A DNA stretch of 64,000 nt from Candidatus Kapaibacterium sp. (GCA_023957315.1 JAMLHE010000006.1:196408-260407); one strand, 5' to 3'. Shown: positions 52,846 through 63,020, counted from the stretch's first letter. The notes: generated from the sequence alone by a model not told the origin. Numbers and translations: made by a program.

Positions 52846-53251
52846 CGGCGAAACTGAAAATTGGTTCAAAAATAACTTTGGGGTCTAAACTTCGAGTAAC
52901 TGGACAAATCTTGACAACATTATTCAAGATTTCTTGAGTTTTAGGCTCGTATCTGTGAGGATATTGAATTTCCAATGTTAATTTGCCGACACGTCGATGT
53001 GGGTCGTGCACCATTTCTTTAGTAACATCAATCTTCAAGCCCTCCAAATCAACGCCCAAATCACGAGCTTTAATTCCCATGATAGTTGCGATACAAGAAC
53101 CAATAGATGCAGCCAGCAAGTCCGTAGGCGAAATGTACTCGGCTTTACCCTGGTTATCAAGAGGTGCATCTGTCAAAAAACTCTGTCCCGAAGGACCATG
53201 AGTTACTATGCAGTGCAAATCATTTAAGTATTCTACATGTATCTTAACCAT
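52835..53251 (-). CDS. OsmC family peroxiredoxin-like protein
   Basis: 138 residues. The OsmC/Ohr fold uses two reactive cysteines to reduce organic hydroperoxides. The first Cys lies in SIGSCIATIMGIKA and the second in KICPVTRSLD. Other family marks are TDAPLDNQGKAEYISPTDLLAAS and RYEPKTQEIL. It could belong to the YhfA or OsmC branches. Its 3' end overlaps the TPR gene by 11 bp and it heads the short osmC-TPR-DAACS group. Confidence 0.9.
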   Translation of the reverse strand: MVKIHVEYLNDLHCIVTHGPSGQSFLTDAPLDNQGKAEYISPTDLLAASIGSCIATIMGIKARDLGVDLEGLKIDVTKEMVHDPHRRVGKLTLEIQYPHRYEPKTQEILNNVVKICPVTRSLDPKVIFEPIFSFADEN

Positions 53252-53373
53252 AGCCTACTAATATAGTAAATATTTTTAATAAAAACAAAACTCGTGCCAC
53301 CATAATGAACGATTATGTGTGGACATTGTTAAATTGTATTTAAAAAATTAATATTAGTAGAAAATATTGGTTA

Positions 53374-54336
53374 TTAAGTACGGATTTCTACTTTGACATG
53401 TTCATGAGCATGATATGAACTTCGAACAAGTGGACCTGATTCGACATGACCTATGCCATTTTCTTCCCCTACTCTTTTGAACTCTCTGAATTGGTCGGGA
53501 GTTACGAAGCGGTCGACCGGTGTATGGTTGACTGATGGCTGAAGATATTGCCCAATCGTCATAATGTCAAGTTTGATATTTATCAAATCTTTCATCAGTT
53601 CATAGACTTCGTCATCCATTTCGCCAATTCCAACCATTATACCGGATTTTGTTCTAAGTCCTGCTGATTTGCAATAACTTAAAACATCGAGTGATTGTTG
53701 GTATTTGGCTTGTGGTCTGATTTTTTTGTAAAGTCTTGGGACTGTTTCCATGTTATGATTCAAAATATCGGGAGCAGCTTGAATAACTCTATCCAAGCAT
53801 TTTGTATCGCCCTTGAAATCGGGAATCAAAACTTCGATTGTAGTTTCGGGATTTAACTCACGAATTCGGTAAATAGTTTCAGCCCAAATTGTGGAACCTT
53901 GGTCTTTAAGTTCGTCACGATTGACTGAAGTAACTACGGCATGTTTGACACCCATTTTTCGGACAGACATCGCAACATCATAGGGTTCATTTTTATTGAT
54001 TGTGTGTGGAATGCCGGTTTTGATGGCGCAAAAACTACATGCACGAGTACAAGTATCTCCAAGAATCATGAAAGTTGCTGTTCCGTGCGCCCAACATTCG
54101 CCGATATTTGGGCAATGTGCTTCTTCGCAAACAGTATGCAAAGACTTGCTCCGCATCAAATTTTGGATAAACGCATACGAGTCGCCGCCGGGTGCTTTAA
54201 CCTTGAGCCATTCGGGGCGTTGTCCGACAGTAGTTTTTAATTCGGGGTTGTTGCGCTTAGCTTTTACGGGGATATTGAATTTAGGTTTTTCAATTATTTC
54301 GTCTCTGTGTGGCAACAAATCTATTTTATCATTCAT
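53374..54336 (-). CDS. lipA: Lipoyl synthase
   Basis: 320 residues. LipA inserts two sulfurs into octanoyl-protein using radical SAM chemistry. Both clusters' ligands are present: the auxiliary cluster C70/C75/C81 in CEEAHCPNIGEC and the radical-SAM CxxxCxxC as C96/C100/C103 in CTRACSFC. The terminal RSSYHAHEH has the conserved RSSY Ser. It supplies lipoate to the 2-oxoglutarate and pyruvate dehydrogenase complexes, so it is functionally tied to kgd. It starts 6 bp after the sigma-factor gene ends. Confidence 0.97.
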   Translation of the reverse strand: MNDKIDLLPHRDEIIEKPKFNIPVKAKRNNPELKTTVGQRPEWLKVKAPGGDSYAFIQNLMRSKSLHTVCEEAHCPNIGECWAHGTATFMILGDTCTRACSFCAIKTGIPHTINKNEPYDVAMSVRKMGVKHAVVTSVNRDELKDQGSTIWAETIYRIRELNPETTIEVLIPDFKGDTKCLDRVIQAAPDILNHNMETVPRLYKKIRPQAKYQQSLDVLSYCKSAGLRTKSGIMVGIGEMDDEVYELMKDLINIKLDIMTIGQYLQPSVNHTPVDRFVTPDQFREFKRVGEENGIGHVESGPLVRSSYHAHEHVKVEIRT

Positions 54337-54342
54337 TAATTA

Positions 54343-55203
54343 TTAGCCTAAATATGACCTTAAAGTTTTTGAGCGAGAGGCGTGTCTGAGCCTCCTGATA
54401 GCTTTTTCTTTTATTTGGCGAACTCTTTCACGTGTAAGATTAAATTTTTCGCCGATTTCTTCGAGAGTAAGGCATTGTCCGTCTAAGCCAAAATAATATT
54501 TGATTACGTCAGCTTCGCGTAACGACAATGTTGTTAGCACTTGTTGTACTTCCACTCTAAGTGATTCTCTTATAAGCTCGGAATCCGGTGGTGGTTGTTG
54601 CTCATTCGGCAATACATCAAGTAAGCGATTATCTTCGCCTTGCACAAATGGAGCATCAACCGAAAGGTGTCTTCCGGAAATTTTGATTGTCTCCGATATT
54701 TCATTAACACTCATATTGAGTTGTTCTGCCAATTCCGCAGCAGTTGGCTCACGTTCAAATTCTTGCTCTAATTCGGAGAATTTTTTCCCGATTTTGTTTA
54801 GTGCACCAACACGGTTGAGTGGCAATCTTACGATACGAGATTGCTCTGCAAGAGCTTGTAAAATTGATTGGCGAATCCACCAAACTGCATATGAAATAAA
54901 TCTGAATCCACGAGTTTCGTCGAAACGTTTTGCAGCTTTAATCAAACCCAAGTTGCCTTCGTTGATTAAATCGCCCAAACTTAAACCTTGATTTTGATAT
55001 TGTTTTGCAACAGATACAACAAATCGCAAATTCGCTTTTACAAGTCTTTCGAGTGCAAAATACCCTTCGCTCCCACCCTTTTTGATAAGCTGAGCAAGTG
55101 TAATTTCATTATCGGTAGTTAGTAGATCTACTCTGCCGATTTCTTGCAAGTATTTGTCTAATGACTGACTTTCACGATTTGTATATTGTTTTGTGATTCT
55201 CAT
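54343..55203 (-). CDS. rpoD: Primary-type RNA polymerase sigma factor (RpoD/SigA, short form)
   Basis: 286 residues. Region 1.2 begins at [15 protein letters not shown], region 2 carries [28 protein letters not shown] (2.3-2.4), region 3 follows, and region 4.2 is [27 protein letters not shown]. Region 1.1 and the non-conserved insert of gamma-proteobacterial RpoD are absent, as in the primary sigma of Bacteroidota. Group-1 identity is inferred from region 2.4 conservation. It is followed 6 bp later by lipA and preceded by the S41 protease gene, all on the minus strand. Confidence 0.92.
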   Translation of the reverse strand: MRITKQYTNRESQSLDKYLQEIGRVDLLTTDNEITLAQLIKKGGSEGYFALERLVKANLRFVVSVAKQYQNQGLSLGDLINEGNLGLIKAAKRFDETRGFRFISYAVWWIRQSILQALAEQSRIVRLPLNRVGALNKIGKKFSELEQEFEREPTAAELAEQLNMSVNEISETIKISGRHLSVDAPFVQGEDNRLLDVLPNEQQPPPDSELIRESLRVEVQQVLTTLSLREADVIKYYFGLDGQCLTLEEIGEKFNLTRERVRQIKEKAIRRLRHASRSKTLRSYLG

Positions 55204-55268
55204 TTTTTCAGATACCCAATTATGTAATGAAGAAAAGACGCTTTATGTCTATGTATATTTTGTAAATC

Positions 55269-56912
55269 TTAGTCGTTTTCTCTGCTTAACAAAGTTTTGT
55301 AAGTATTGTTGCTCATCAAACTAACAGCTGATTTGACATACCTATCTCGGCTCATAACAAACGAATAAAAATCTTCTTCATTCATTGAGCGACGATAAAT
55401 CTCATATTCGAGTATTTCAGTCAAATCTTCTCGTAGATTTTTTATCAGCTTTTCGTCTTTTTTTGCTAATTCAGTTTTCAATTGCTCGATAATTTTTGTA
55501 GAAGATGCAGATTTTAATCCCTGTTTCTCAAGTTCGGAATTGATTTCATCCAATTCTTCTTCATATCGGAACTTAAAATCATACTTAACGTCTTTCAAAT
55601 ATTTCAAAAATCTTTCGTATGACTTTTCGGGAACAAATTCTGTTCCGTTCATTCTTAATGATGTAGCGTATTGATTTGCAAAATCGAAGAAGACCTGTTT
55701 CATATTCATATCATAAATCAAATCTTGTGGTACTCGGGGGCTGATAACGCTATCAGGTTTGATTCCTGTTGACTCGTAAACTATTCTGCCATTTTTGGTC
55801 TGAAATTGTGTCGAATCAACGATTGATTGTATTTTCAAGTCTGAATATTGTTCAGCAAAACCAATTCTCTGAATACATCTCCCTGATGGAGTATAATATT
55901 TTGCAGTGGTGATTTTAAGATTTCCGCCGTATGGAAGGCTCACAACTGATTGAACAAGTCCTTTACCAAATGACTGTTGACCAATTACCAATCCTCTGTC
56001 ATGGTCTTGAATTGCCCCGGCAACTACTTCGCTTGCACTTGCTGATGATTGATTAATGAGTACAGCTAATCTGACGTTTGTATCAAGTGGGATTTGGCGA
56101 GAAATGTACTCGTAGAGCACTTCATTTTCACGCGATTTAGTAGTTACAATCAAGCTATTCGACGGCAAAAATAATTCACAAATGGATACTGCTTCTTCAA
56201 GTAATCCACCGGGATTATCACGCAAATCAATTACTAAATTTTTGAGTTTATTTGAATTGTGAAGTTTATTGAAAGCACTTCGGAAGTCTTTGTACGAATC
56301 TTTTGTGAATCTTTCGAGTATGATTATGCCCGTCGAATCGTTCAGAAATCCTGAATATGGCACATTTGGCAACTTGATATTTTCGATGACAACATTAACT
56401 TGGAGAGTATCATTTGTATTTAAAGATTTTCGAATAACAGTCAAATTTAACTCAGTTCCGGGGTCGCCTTTGGTAAACTCTCTAAGTTCTGACGAAGATT
56501 TGTTGATTACTACATTTGAATCAGCTTTGTATATATAATCGCCAATTTTCAAACCGCCTTTTTGTGCAGGGTAGCCATGACGTACGTCCACAATTATCAA
56601 CATACTGTCATGTACACCTACTGTAATCCCAAGTCCTGAATAAGTTCCGGATGAAAGGAAGTCAACGTCTTGTAATTGTTTTTCGCTGAAGTATTCTGTA
56701 TATGGGTCAAGCGAGGAAATCATGCCTTCAATTCCGGCGCGTATAAGTATTTCGGGATCTAAATCAACGACATAGCCGTTAAGTAACTCGTTAAATACTG
56801 CTCCCTGAATATTGAACGACTTGTTGATTTTATAATATACATCTTCATTCGCAATTAAACTATTGATAAATAGTGTGCTTACAACAAAGACATAAAATAT
56901 GTATCTTAACAT
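55269..56912 (-). CDS. C-terminal processing peptidase (S41A, CtpA/Prc-like)
   Basis: 547 residues from the ATG at 56912, which gives a normal signal peptide ending SLIANED; the longer frame adds a second hydrophobic run. A PDZ domain occupies ~85-175 (YSGLGITVGVHDSMLIIVDV, PAQKGGLKIGDYIY). The protease core has the Ser near residue 292 in NQSSASASEVVAG and Lys near 315 in QSFGKGLVQS, the Ser/Lys dyad of S41. The C-terminal ~170 residues are a helical extension. It acts in the periplasm on protein tails. It lies 65 bp upstream of rpoD. Confidence 0.93.
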   Translation of the reverse strand: MLRYIFYVFVVSTLFINSLIANEDVYYKINKSFNIQGAVFNELLNGYVVDLDPEILIRAGIEGMISSLDPYTEYFSEKQLQDVDFLSSGTYSGLGITVGVHDSMLIIVDVRHGYPAQKGGLKIGDYIYKADSNVVINKSSSELREFTKGDPGTELNLTVIRKSLNTNDTLQVNVVIENIKLPNVPYSGFLNDSTGIIILERFTKDSYKDFRSAFNKLHNSNKLKNLVIDLRDNPGGLLEEAVSICELFLPSNSLIVTTKSRENEVLYEYISRQIPLDTNVRLAVLINQSSASASEVVAGAIQDHDRGLVIGQQSFGKGLVQSVVSLPYGGNLKITTAKYYTPSGRCIQRIGFAEQYSDLKIQSIVDSTQFQTKNGRIVYESTGIKPDSVISPRVPQDLIYDMNMKQVFFDFANQYATSLRMNGTEFVPEKSYERFLKYLKDVKYDFKFRYEEELDEINSELEKQGLKSASSTKIIEQLKTELAKKDEKLIKNLREDLTEILEYEIYRRSMNEEDFYSFVMSRDRYVKSAVSLMSNNTYKTLLSREND

Positions 56913-56996
56913 TTGATATAAACTATATGTAAATAAGAAAATTAGCCTAAAAACACAGAAAAAATCATAATTCACACTTTATGGACTAATTATCAA

Positions 56997-58415
56997 TTAG
57001 TATATTTTATCGTTAATGTAGTTTTTGATTTTATCAATTGATATTCTTTCTTGCTTCATCGAGTCTCTTTCGCGAATGGTTACTGTATTTTCGGTCAATG
57101 ACTCGCCATCAATTGTAATGCAAAAGGGCGTACCGATTTCGTCTTGACGGCGATAGCGTCTGCCAATAGCACCCGATGAATCATACTGAACTTTCATCGA
57201 TTTTTGCAAATCTTTATAGACTGATTGCGCCAATTCCGGCATTCCATCCTTATTTACAAGTGGAAATACAGCGGCAGTTATAGGAGCTAATTTGGGACTG
57301 AATCTTAAAACTGTTCGTACTTCTGTTTTGCCTTTTTCGTCTGTAACGTGTTCCTCGCTATAAGCATTGCACAAAAAAGCCATTAAGCCCCGTGAAACAC
57401 CACCGGAAGTCTCAACCACAAATGGCAGATAGCGTTCGTTATTGACAGCATCTACGTATTCCATCTTTTTACTGGAAAATTCCTGATGATTTCTTAAATC
57501 AAAATCAGTTCGCGAATGTATTCCTTCGATTTCTCCCCAACCGAATGGAAATTCAAACTCGATGTCAACAGCATGATTAGCGTAGTGAGCTAATTTGTCA
57601 TGATTTTTCCAACGCATCTTAGATTCATCCATTCCCAAATCTATGTACCATTGCCATCTTTGCTTTTTCCAATAATCGAACCAATCAAGCTCGGCACCCG
57701 GTTTTACAAAGTATTGCATCTCCATTTGTTCAAATTCTCTTGTTCGGAAAAGAAAATTCTTAGTGTTGATTTCATTTCTAAATGCTTTCCCGATTTGGGC
57801 TATACCAAATGGAACTTTTTGACGTGCAGTTTCGGCAATATTCTTAAAATTCACAAAGATTCCTTGTGCAGATTCAGGGCGAAGATATACCACGCTGCTT
57901 GCTTCTTCCAATGGACCGATGAATGTTTTGAACATAAGATTGAAATTTCGTACTTCAGTCCATTCCGTAGTCCCCGAAACAGGGTCTTTGATGCCGTGTT
58001 CAAGTATGATAGTCAGATAATCATTGTTTTCCTTGATATTCGCAAGTTTTTGTTCAATTGTGTCGGCTTCATCATTTTTATTTTTAGAACGCAACTTGAT
58101 GATGTGTTCTTCAATCAAATTATCGGCACGAAAACGCGCTTTGCTGACTTTGTTGTCAATCATCGGGTCGCTGAATTGCTTAGTATGTCCGCTCGCATCC
58201 CAAGTTCTGGGGTGCATTAAGATTGAAGCATCCACACCTTCGATATCATCTCTGAAAGTCATCGCTTTCCACCATGAATCTTTGATTTTGAGCAGCAACT
58301 CAACACCGAGCGGACCGTAATCCCAACAGCCGTTCAATCCACCATAAATTTCAGATGACTGGAATACGAAGCCTCTTCTTTTGGCTAATGATATTATTGT
58401 TTCTAATTTATACAT
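56997..58415 (-). CDS. glyS: Glycine--tRNA ligase (dimeric, eukaryote-like type)
   Basis: 472 residues. This is the single-chain alpha2 GlyRS also found in eukaryotes and many Bacteroidota, not the alpha2-beta2 form. Class II motifs are motif 1 GCWDYGPLGVELLLKIKDSWW region, motif 2 IGKAFRNEINTKNFLFRTREFEQ and motif 3 ETSGGVSRGLMAFL. The C-terminal anticodon domain starts near LAPITAAVFPL. It charges tRNA-Gly in the cytoplasm. It lies 84 bp from the protease gene and is divergent from the NA37 gene. Confidence 0.96.
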   Translation of the reverse strand: MYKLETIISLAKRRGFVFQSSEIYGGLNGCWDYGPLGVELLLKIKDSWWKAMTFRDDIEGVDASILMHPRTWDASGHTKQFSDPMIDNKVSKARFRADNLIEEHIIKLRSKNKNDEADTIEQKLANIKENNDYLTIILEHGIKDPVSGTTEWTEVRNFNLMFKTFIGPLEEASSVVYLRPESAQGIFVNFKNIAETARQKVPFGIAQIGKAFRNEINTKNFLFRTREFEQMEMQYFVKPGAELDWFDYWKKQRWQWYIDLGMDESKMRWKNHDKLAHYANHAVDIEFEFPFGWGEIEGIHSRTDFDLRNHQEFSSKKMEYVDAVNNERYLPFVVETSGGVSRGLMAFLCNAYSEEHVTDEKGKTEVRTVLRFSPKLAPITAAVFPLVNKDGMPELAQSVYKDLQKSMKVQYDSSGAIGRRYRRQDEIGTPFCITIDGESLTENTVTIRERDSMKQERISIDKIKNYINDKIY

Positions 58416-58559
58416 ATTTTTCCTAAATTTTCGTTTCTATTACAATCTTACAAAAATACGACATTCTATTAAACTGATGTTTGCAGATTATCAATTATCT
58501 TTGTAAGATTTGCTTTTACAACACAAGAAAAATAATATCCAAAGAATTAGGAGAGAAAT

Positions 58560-59639
58560 GTGACTAACTTTTATAATATTACTATCAATCGAATTATCTT
58601 GCATCAGATTGTTGCCAAAAATGATGGACTTGAGCATGCAACAGTCATTACTGACGAAAATTTATTCCGCTTTTCGGACCAAGTGCTGAAGGTAATCATC
58701 GAAAGGCTTGCAAAAGCGTCGCAAAAGAAGGGCAAATCATTTGAATTGCTAATTAGCGACTCCTACTCTGACTCTTTTTTCGGTTTGGTAAATGAAGTGA
58801 ACGAACATTCGGACGAAAGATTCATACATGCTTCAATCAAAGTGGCTATGAAACTTGCTCAAGCTCAAACGGTGAACACAATTCCCGGTGGCTATCTAAT
58901 AATGATTGACGCTAAGGATGAAAACGGTTATCCTTTGCCGATAGTTATAAAAGCAGAATTGCTCTCGGCTTTGAGATATGAAATTCACAATCGCGAATCA
59001 ACTATCAAATATCTTGATGATATTTTTCTCGACCCATCGTCTAAGAAGTTCAAATTTGCGCTAATGCAAAGGCGTGTTGAAGATGAGATGCAACTCGATT
59101 ATCCGAATAGCCAATGGAAAGCATTCATTTATGATGAGCAATTTTCGGTAGATTCCAAACCTGCGGAATATTTCTACAAAGATTTTCTCGGCTTCTCGGT
59201 TGAAACTAACAGCAAAATTCAATCAAAGCGTTTTTATGATGCAACCGATGATTTCATAATGAAATTTGTTGAAAATTCGAGCGAAAAAGACGATTTAATC
59301 AAGCTCTTGAAGCAGGAATTCACTGTAAACGATGAAACGGAAGTTAAGCCCGACGAATTTGCAAATGCTTATTTGCATGATGACGCCATTCGCGAAATTT
59401 ATATGAACGAGATTGTGCCCTATTTGCCGACTACGATTGAAAAAGATGCTTCATTATTCAAAGCAAAGTTAGAAAAAAAGCAAATTCATTTTCCGAATGA
59501 TATTTTGCTTACAGGACCTAACAAAACTTTTGAATATAGCGTAGAGATAGTAAATTCTACTGACAAATTGGAAAAATTAGATACAAGCAGCCTTGATTAC
59601 ACAATATTGAAAATCAAGGGCAAACCTTACAACAAGTAA
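58560..59639 (+). CDS. Nucleoid-associated protein, NA37/NdpA (YejK-like) family
   Basis: 359 residues. The start is a GTG with AGGAGA 6-7 bp upstream; the overlapping ATG at 58558 runs straight into TGA. The N-terminus INRIILHQIVAKNDG matches the opening strand of NA37 proteins. The segment ISDSYSDSFFGLVNEVN and the later FYKDFLGFSVETNSKIQSKRFYD also match; I saw no membrane segment. NA37 proteins bind the nucleoid and are often annotated without known function; some sit in defence or mobile regions, but here it is beside uvrA and glyS. Family match is by eye and moderate. Confidence 0.7.
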   Translation: MTNFYNITINRIILHQIVAKNDGLEHATVITDENLFRFSDQVLKVIIERLAKASQKKGKSFELLISDSYSDSFFGLVNEVNEHSDERFIHASIKVAMKLAQAQTVNTIPGGYLIMIDAKDENGYPLPIVIKAELLSALRYEIHNRESTIKYLDDIFLDPSSKKFKFALMQRRVEDEMQLDYPNSQWKAFIYDEQFSVDSKPAEYFYKDFLGFSVETNSKIQSKRFYDATDDFIMKFVENSSEKDDLIKLLKQEFTVNDETEVKPDEFANAYLHDDAIREIYMNEIVPYLPTTIEKDASLFKAKLEKKQIHFPNDILLTGPNKTFEYSVEIVNSTDKLEKLDTSSLDYTILKIKGKPYNK

Positions 59640-59697
59640 AAGTTTTGGACAGAATTTATAAAATCACTTTTAATAGCATTTCATTCAAACAAAATTT

Positions 59698-62601
59698 ATG
59701 ATTAACGAATCTGATTCAAATATTTCCGAATTTGGCAATTATGCTGACGAAATCACAGAAATCACTATCAAAGGTGGACGTGAGCATAATCTTAAAAATA
59801 TTGATTTAATCATTCCGCGCGATACGTTGACTGTTGTAACCGGATTATCAGGCTCGGGGAAGTCCACTTTAGCATTCGACACTTTATATGCAGAAGCTAA
59901 TAGGCGATACGTTGAATGCCTTAGTCCATATGCAAAGCAATTTTTGGGTATGATGCAAAAGCCCGAAGTTGATATTATCGAAGGGCTTTCTCCGGCAATT
60001 TCAATCGAACAAAAGTCAATCAGTCACAATCCACGTTCAACAGTCGGCACAGCTACCGAAATTTATGATTATATGCGCCTTCTTTTTTCCAAAATTGGAG
60101 TGCAGCACTGCGTCCGTTGCGATATTCCTGCAATAAAGCGTACTGTTGAAGACATAATTCAAACGATACTGACTGAATACAACGATAAAAGAATTCAAAT
60201 CCTGGCGCCGATTATCAAAAGCCGCAAAGGGCATTATCGTGAACTTTTTGAATTGCTTACCAAACAAGGCTTCACAAAGGTAAGAGTAGATAAGAAAATT
60301 CGCGATTTAGTTGTTGGAATGAAGCTCGAACGCTATAATATTCATGATATCGAACTTGTTATAGACCGATGTCTTATCAATGCAAATCATACAAATAGAA
60401 TTCGTGAATCAGTCGAATTGGCACTAAATCGCGGCGAAGGAAATCTCATAATTTTAGCTGAAACAAATACTGATGAATTTATAGAAGTGTTATACAGCAC
60501 AAAATATTCCTGTCCGAATTGTGGTGATTCGTATGAAGAACCGGCACCAAATATGTTCTCATTTAACTCACCAAATGGAGCTTGTGCCACGTGCCAAGGG
60601 CTTGGGGTAATTAAAGATTTTAATTTGCCGGCAATTCTCGAAAATACTAAGCTTTCGATTTATGATGGTGCTATTGCTCCATTAGGAAAAAAGAGTTTGA
60701 GTTGGTTGTGGACTCAATTAGATGTTTATGCCGAAAAACACGGCATAGATTTGAGCCTCGCGATGGAACATTTGGAACAAGACAAACTGCAAATGATTCT
60801 TTACGGCAATGAAGATTCTATCGAATTGGACCATGATTTCGAAAGAACCGGATTGAAATATAAGCATAAATTTCTGGGCGTATTGCCAACTTTGAAGCAT
60901 ATTTATGAAAATCCGACAACATACAACCAGAAAAAAAATATTGAGCCTTATTTGACAGACATCACATGTCCGACATGTGCTGGGGGAAGGCTCAAAAAAG
61001 AGACTTTGAAAATCAAATTGTACGGTACAAATATCAAAGAGCTTTGTGATTTGGATTTGTCCGATTTGCGAGTTTCGATTAAAGCTATTGAAAAAAAGTT
61101 GAACAAGAGAGAAGTTTTGATTTCGCATCTAATTTTCAAGGAAATTAACAACAGATTGAGTTTTCTCGAAAACGTGGGTCTTGCATATATTCACCTGAAC
61201 CGCCCACTTCGTACTTTATCTGGTGGTGAATCCCAACGTATAAGATTGGCATCACAAATCGGCTCGCAGCTTGTGGGCGTATTGTATGTGCTTGATGAAC
61301 CAAGTATTGGATTGCACCAACATGACAATAATCGGCTTATAAATTCGCTGAAGGAATTGCGTGATTTGGGGAATTCTGTGATTGTGGTCGAGCACGATAA
61401 AGCGATGATTGAAAGTGGCGACCACATTGTTGATATTGGTCCCGGAGCAGGTATTCACGGAGGTGAAATAATTTTTTCCGGCACGATGAAACAAATGAGC
61501 AAACTGAGCACCAAAGCACTCAAAAATTCTCTCACTGCTCAGTATTTGTTAAACATCAAATCTATAACAATTCCTACCGAACGACGCAAAGGAAACGGGA
61601 AATATATAATTTTGCAAGGTGCCACAGGCAATAATTTGAAAAGTGTAACGCTGAAAATTCCATTAGGAACATTTGTATGCATCACAGGAATGAGTGGCTC
61701 AGGCAAAAGTTCCCTTATCAATGATACATTGTACCCAATACTTTCGCGATATTTGAATAAAAATAGCAGTTCTGTGCCTCTACCCTATACATCCGTTGAT
61801 GGCATTGATAATATTGACAAAATAATCGAAATAGACCAATCTCCAATTGGCAGAACTCCTCGCTCTAATCCTGCTACTTACACAGGTTTATTCACTTTGA
61901 TTCGAGACCATTTTGCCGAATTGCGTGAAGCCAAAATCAGAGGCTACAAATCAGGTAGATTTTCATTCAATGTTGAAGGTGGCAGATGTGAAGAATGTCA
62001 GGGTGCAGGAATCAAAAAAATTGAAATGAATTTTCTTCCTGATGTTTATGTTACATGCGACGAATGCAAAGGAAAACGATATAATTCGGAAACTTTGCAA
62101 GTCAAATTCAAGGGCAAATCAATTGCAGATGTGCTGAACATGACAGTTGAAGAGGCGAACGAATTTTTCACCGATATTCCGAAATTGAAAAAGAAAATCA
62201 AAACGATGTTTGAAGTCGGGCTTGGGTATATTAAATTAGGGCAACAAGCTCCTACCCTATCCGGTGGCGAAGCTCAAAGAGTCAAACTTTCGGCGGAATT
62301 ATCAAAAGTTTCGACAGGTAAAACGTTATATTTATTAGATGAACCCACAACAGGACTGCATTTTGAAGATATAAATATGCTATTGGCAATGTTGCACAAA
62401 TTAGCCGACAAAGGCAATACAGTTGTTGTCATCGAACATAACCTTGATGTAGTTAAAAATGCTGATTGGATAATTGATTTAGGTCCCGAAGGTGGTAAAT
62501 TTGGAGGACAAATTATTGCCGAAGGAACTCCCGAAAGTATTATCAAAAAGAGAAAAAGTTTGACGGCAAAATACCTTAAGGAGGAAATGAAACAAAAATG
62601 A
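59698..62601 (+). CDS. uvrA: Excinuclease ABC subunit A
   Basis: 967 residues, normal for UvrA, the damage-sensing ATPase of nucleotide excision repair. Two ABC modules are present: Walker A GLSGSGKS (49-56) and GMSGSGKS (~664-671), with signature motifs LSGGESQRIRLASQ and LSGGEAQRVKLSAEL. Zinc modules are seen in CPNCGDSY ... CATCQG and CEECQGAG ... CDECKGKRY. DEPSIGLHQHD and DEPTTGLHFED are the two Walker B/D-loops. Its end overlaps the next small gene by 4 bp (ATGA). uvrB and uvrC are not in view. Confidence 0.97.
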   Translation: MINESDSNISEFGNYADEITEITIKGGREHNLKNIDLIIPRDTLTVVTGLSGSGKSTLAFDTLYAEANRRYVECLSPYAKQFLGMMQKPEVDIIEGLSPAISIEQKSISHNPRSTVGTATEIYDYMRLLFSKIGVQHCVRCDIPAIKRTVEDIIQTILTEYNDKRIQILAPIIKSRKGHYRELFELLTKQGFTKVRVDKKIRDLVVGMKLERYNIHDIELVIDRCLINANHTNRIRESVELALNRGEGNLIILAETNTDEFIEVLYSTKYSCPNCGDSYEEPAPNMFSFNSPNGACATCQGLGVIKDFNLPAILENTKLSIYDGAIAPLGKKSLSWLWTQLDVYAEKHGIDLSLAMEHLEQDKLQMILYGNEDSIELDHDFERTGLKYKHKFLGVLPTLKHIYENPTTYNQKKNIEPYLTDITCPTCAGGRLKKETLKIKLYGTNIKELCDLDLSDLRVSIKAIEKKLNKREVLISHLIFKEINNRLSFLENVGLAYIHLNRPLRTLSGGESQRIRLASQIGSQLVGVLYVLDEPSIGLHQHDNNRLINSLKELRDLGNSVIVVEHDKAMIESGDHIVDIGPGAGIHGGEIIFSGTMKQMSKLSTKALKNSLTAQYLLNIKSITIPTERRKGNGKYIILQGATGNNLKSVTLKIPLGTFVCITGMSGSGKSSLINDTLYPILSRYLNKNSSSVPLPYTSVDGIDNIDKIIEIDQSPIGRTPRSNPATYTGLFTLIRDHFAELREAKIRGYKSGRFSFNVEGGRCEECQGAGIKKIEMNFLPDVYVTCDECKGKRYNSETLQVKFKGKSIADVLNMTVEEANEFFTDIPKLKKKIKTMFEVGLGYIKLGQQAPTLSGGEAQRVKLSAELSKVSTGKTLYLLDEPTTGLHFEDINMLLAMLHKLADKGNTVVVIEHNLDVVKNADWIIDLGPEGGKFGGQIIAEGTPESIIKKRKSLTAKYLKEEMKQK

Positions 62602-63020
62602 AAGAAAGTAAATTAGACCGCTTTTGCGTCATTAGCAACAAGGAATCTGAGGTCACAGTTACTATGACTGCATCGCCGAATATTGTTGTCGGTGCTGAAT
62701 TCACTCTTTTTAATGAAGCTGCCGATACTCCACTTAAGACTTGGAAAATGGCAATTCAAAAAAAGGAATCTGTCTATAAAATTATCACAGATAAGCCCGC
62801 AGAAATCGAGAAATGTATTTTGGTATGGCAAATTTTGTATTGTAGCGATAAAATCAACATTGTTGATGGCGAAATCAGCTTGATTTTCAAACAAGATGGT
62901 GCATCTTGTACAGTTAATCATCCTGTCTCGTGGCATTTGAAAGATATTCCCCCATGTGCAGTTAAAGCCTATTCAAAAATTGATGATTCTATTATGTTCC
63001 TCTTGAAAAAGTCCAAATAA
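62598..63020 (+). CDS. Hypothetical protein translationally coupled to uvrA
   Basis: 140 residues. Its ATG overlaps the uvrA stop (ATGA). No signal peptide. The sequence is beta-rich: SEVTVTMTASPNIVVGAEFTLFNEA, TWKMAIQKKESVYKIITD, KCILVWQILYCSDKINIVDGEI, all suggestive of a small beta-sandwich. Four cysteines are scattered without a zinc pattern. No family recognised. Tight coupling implies co-regulation with uvrA, but not a repair role. Confidence 0.75.
   Translation: MKESKLDRFCVISNKESEVTVTMTASPNIVVGAEFTLFNEAADTPLKTWKMAIQKKESVYKIITDKPAEIEKCILVWQILYCSDKINIVDGEISLIFKQDGASCTVNHPVSWHLKDIPPCAVKAYSKIDDSIMFLLKKSK

Noticed and set aside
56276-56292. CACTTCGGAAGTCTTT in the S41 protease gene resembles AGACTTC-G-GAAGTCT
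   Set aside because: It encodes KDFRSAF, a normal conserved stretch of the protease with no extra residues, so the match is probably chance.
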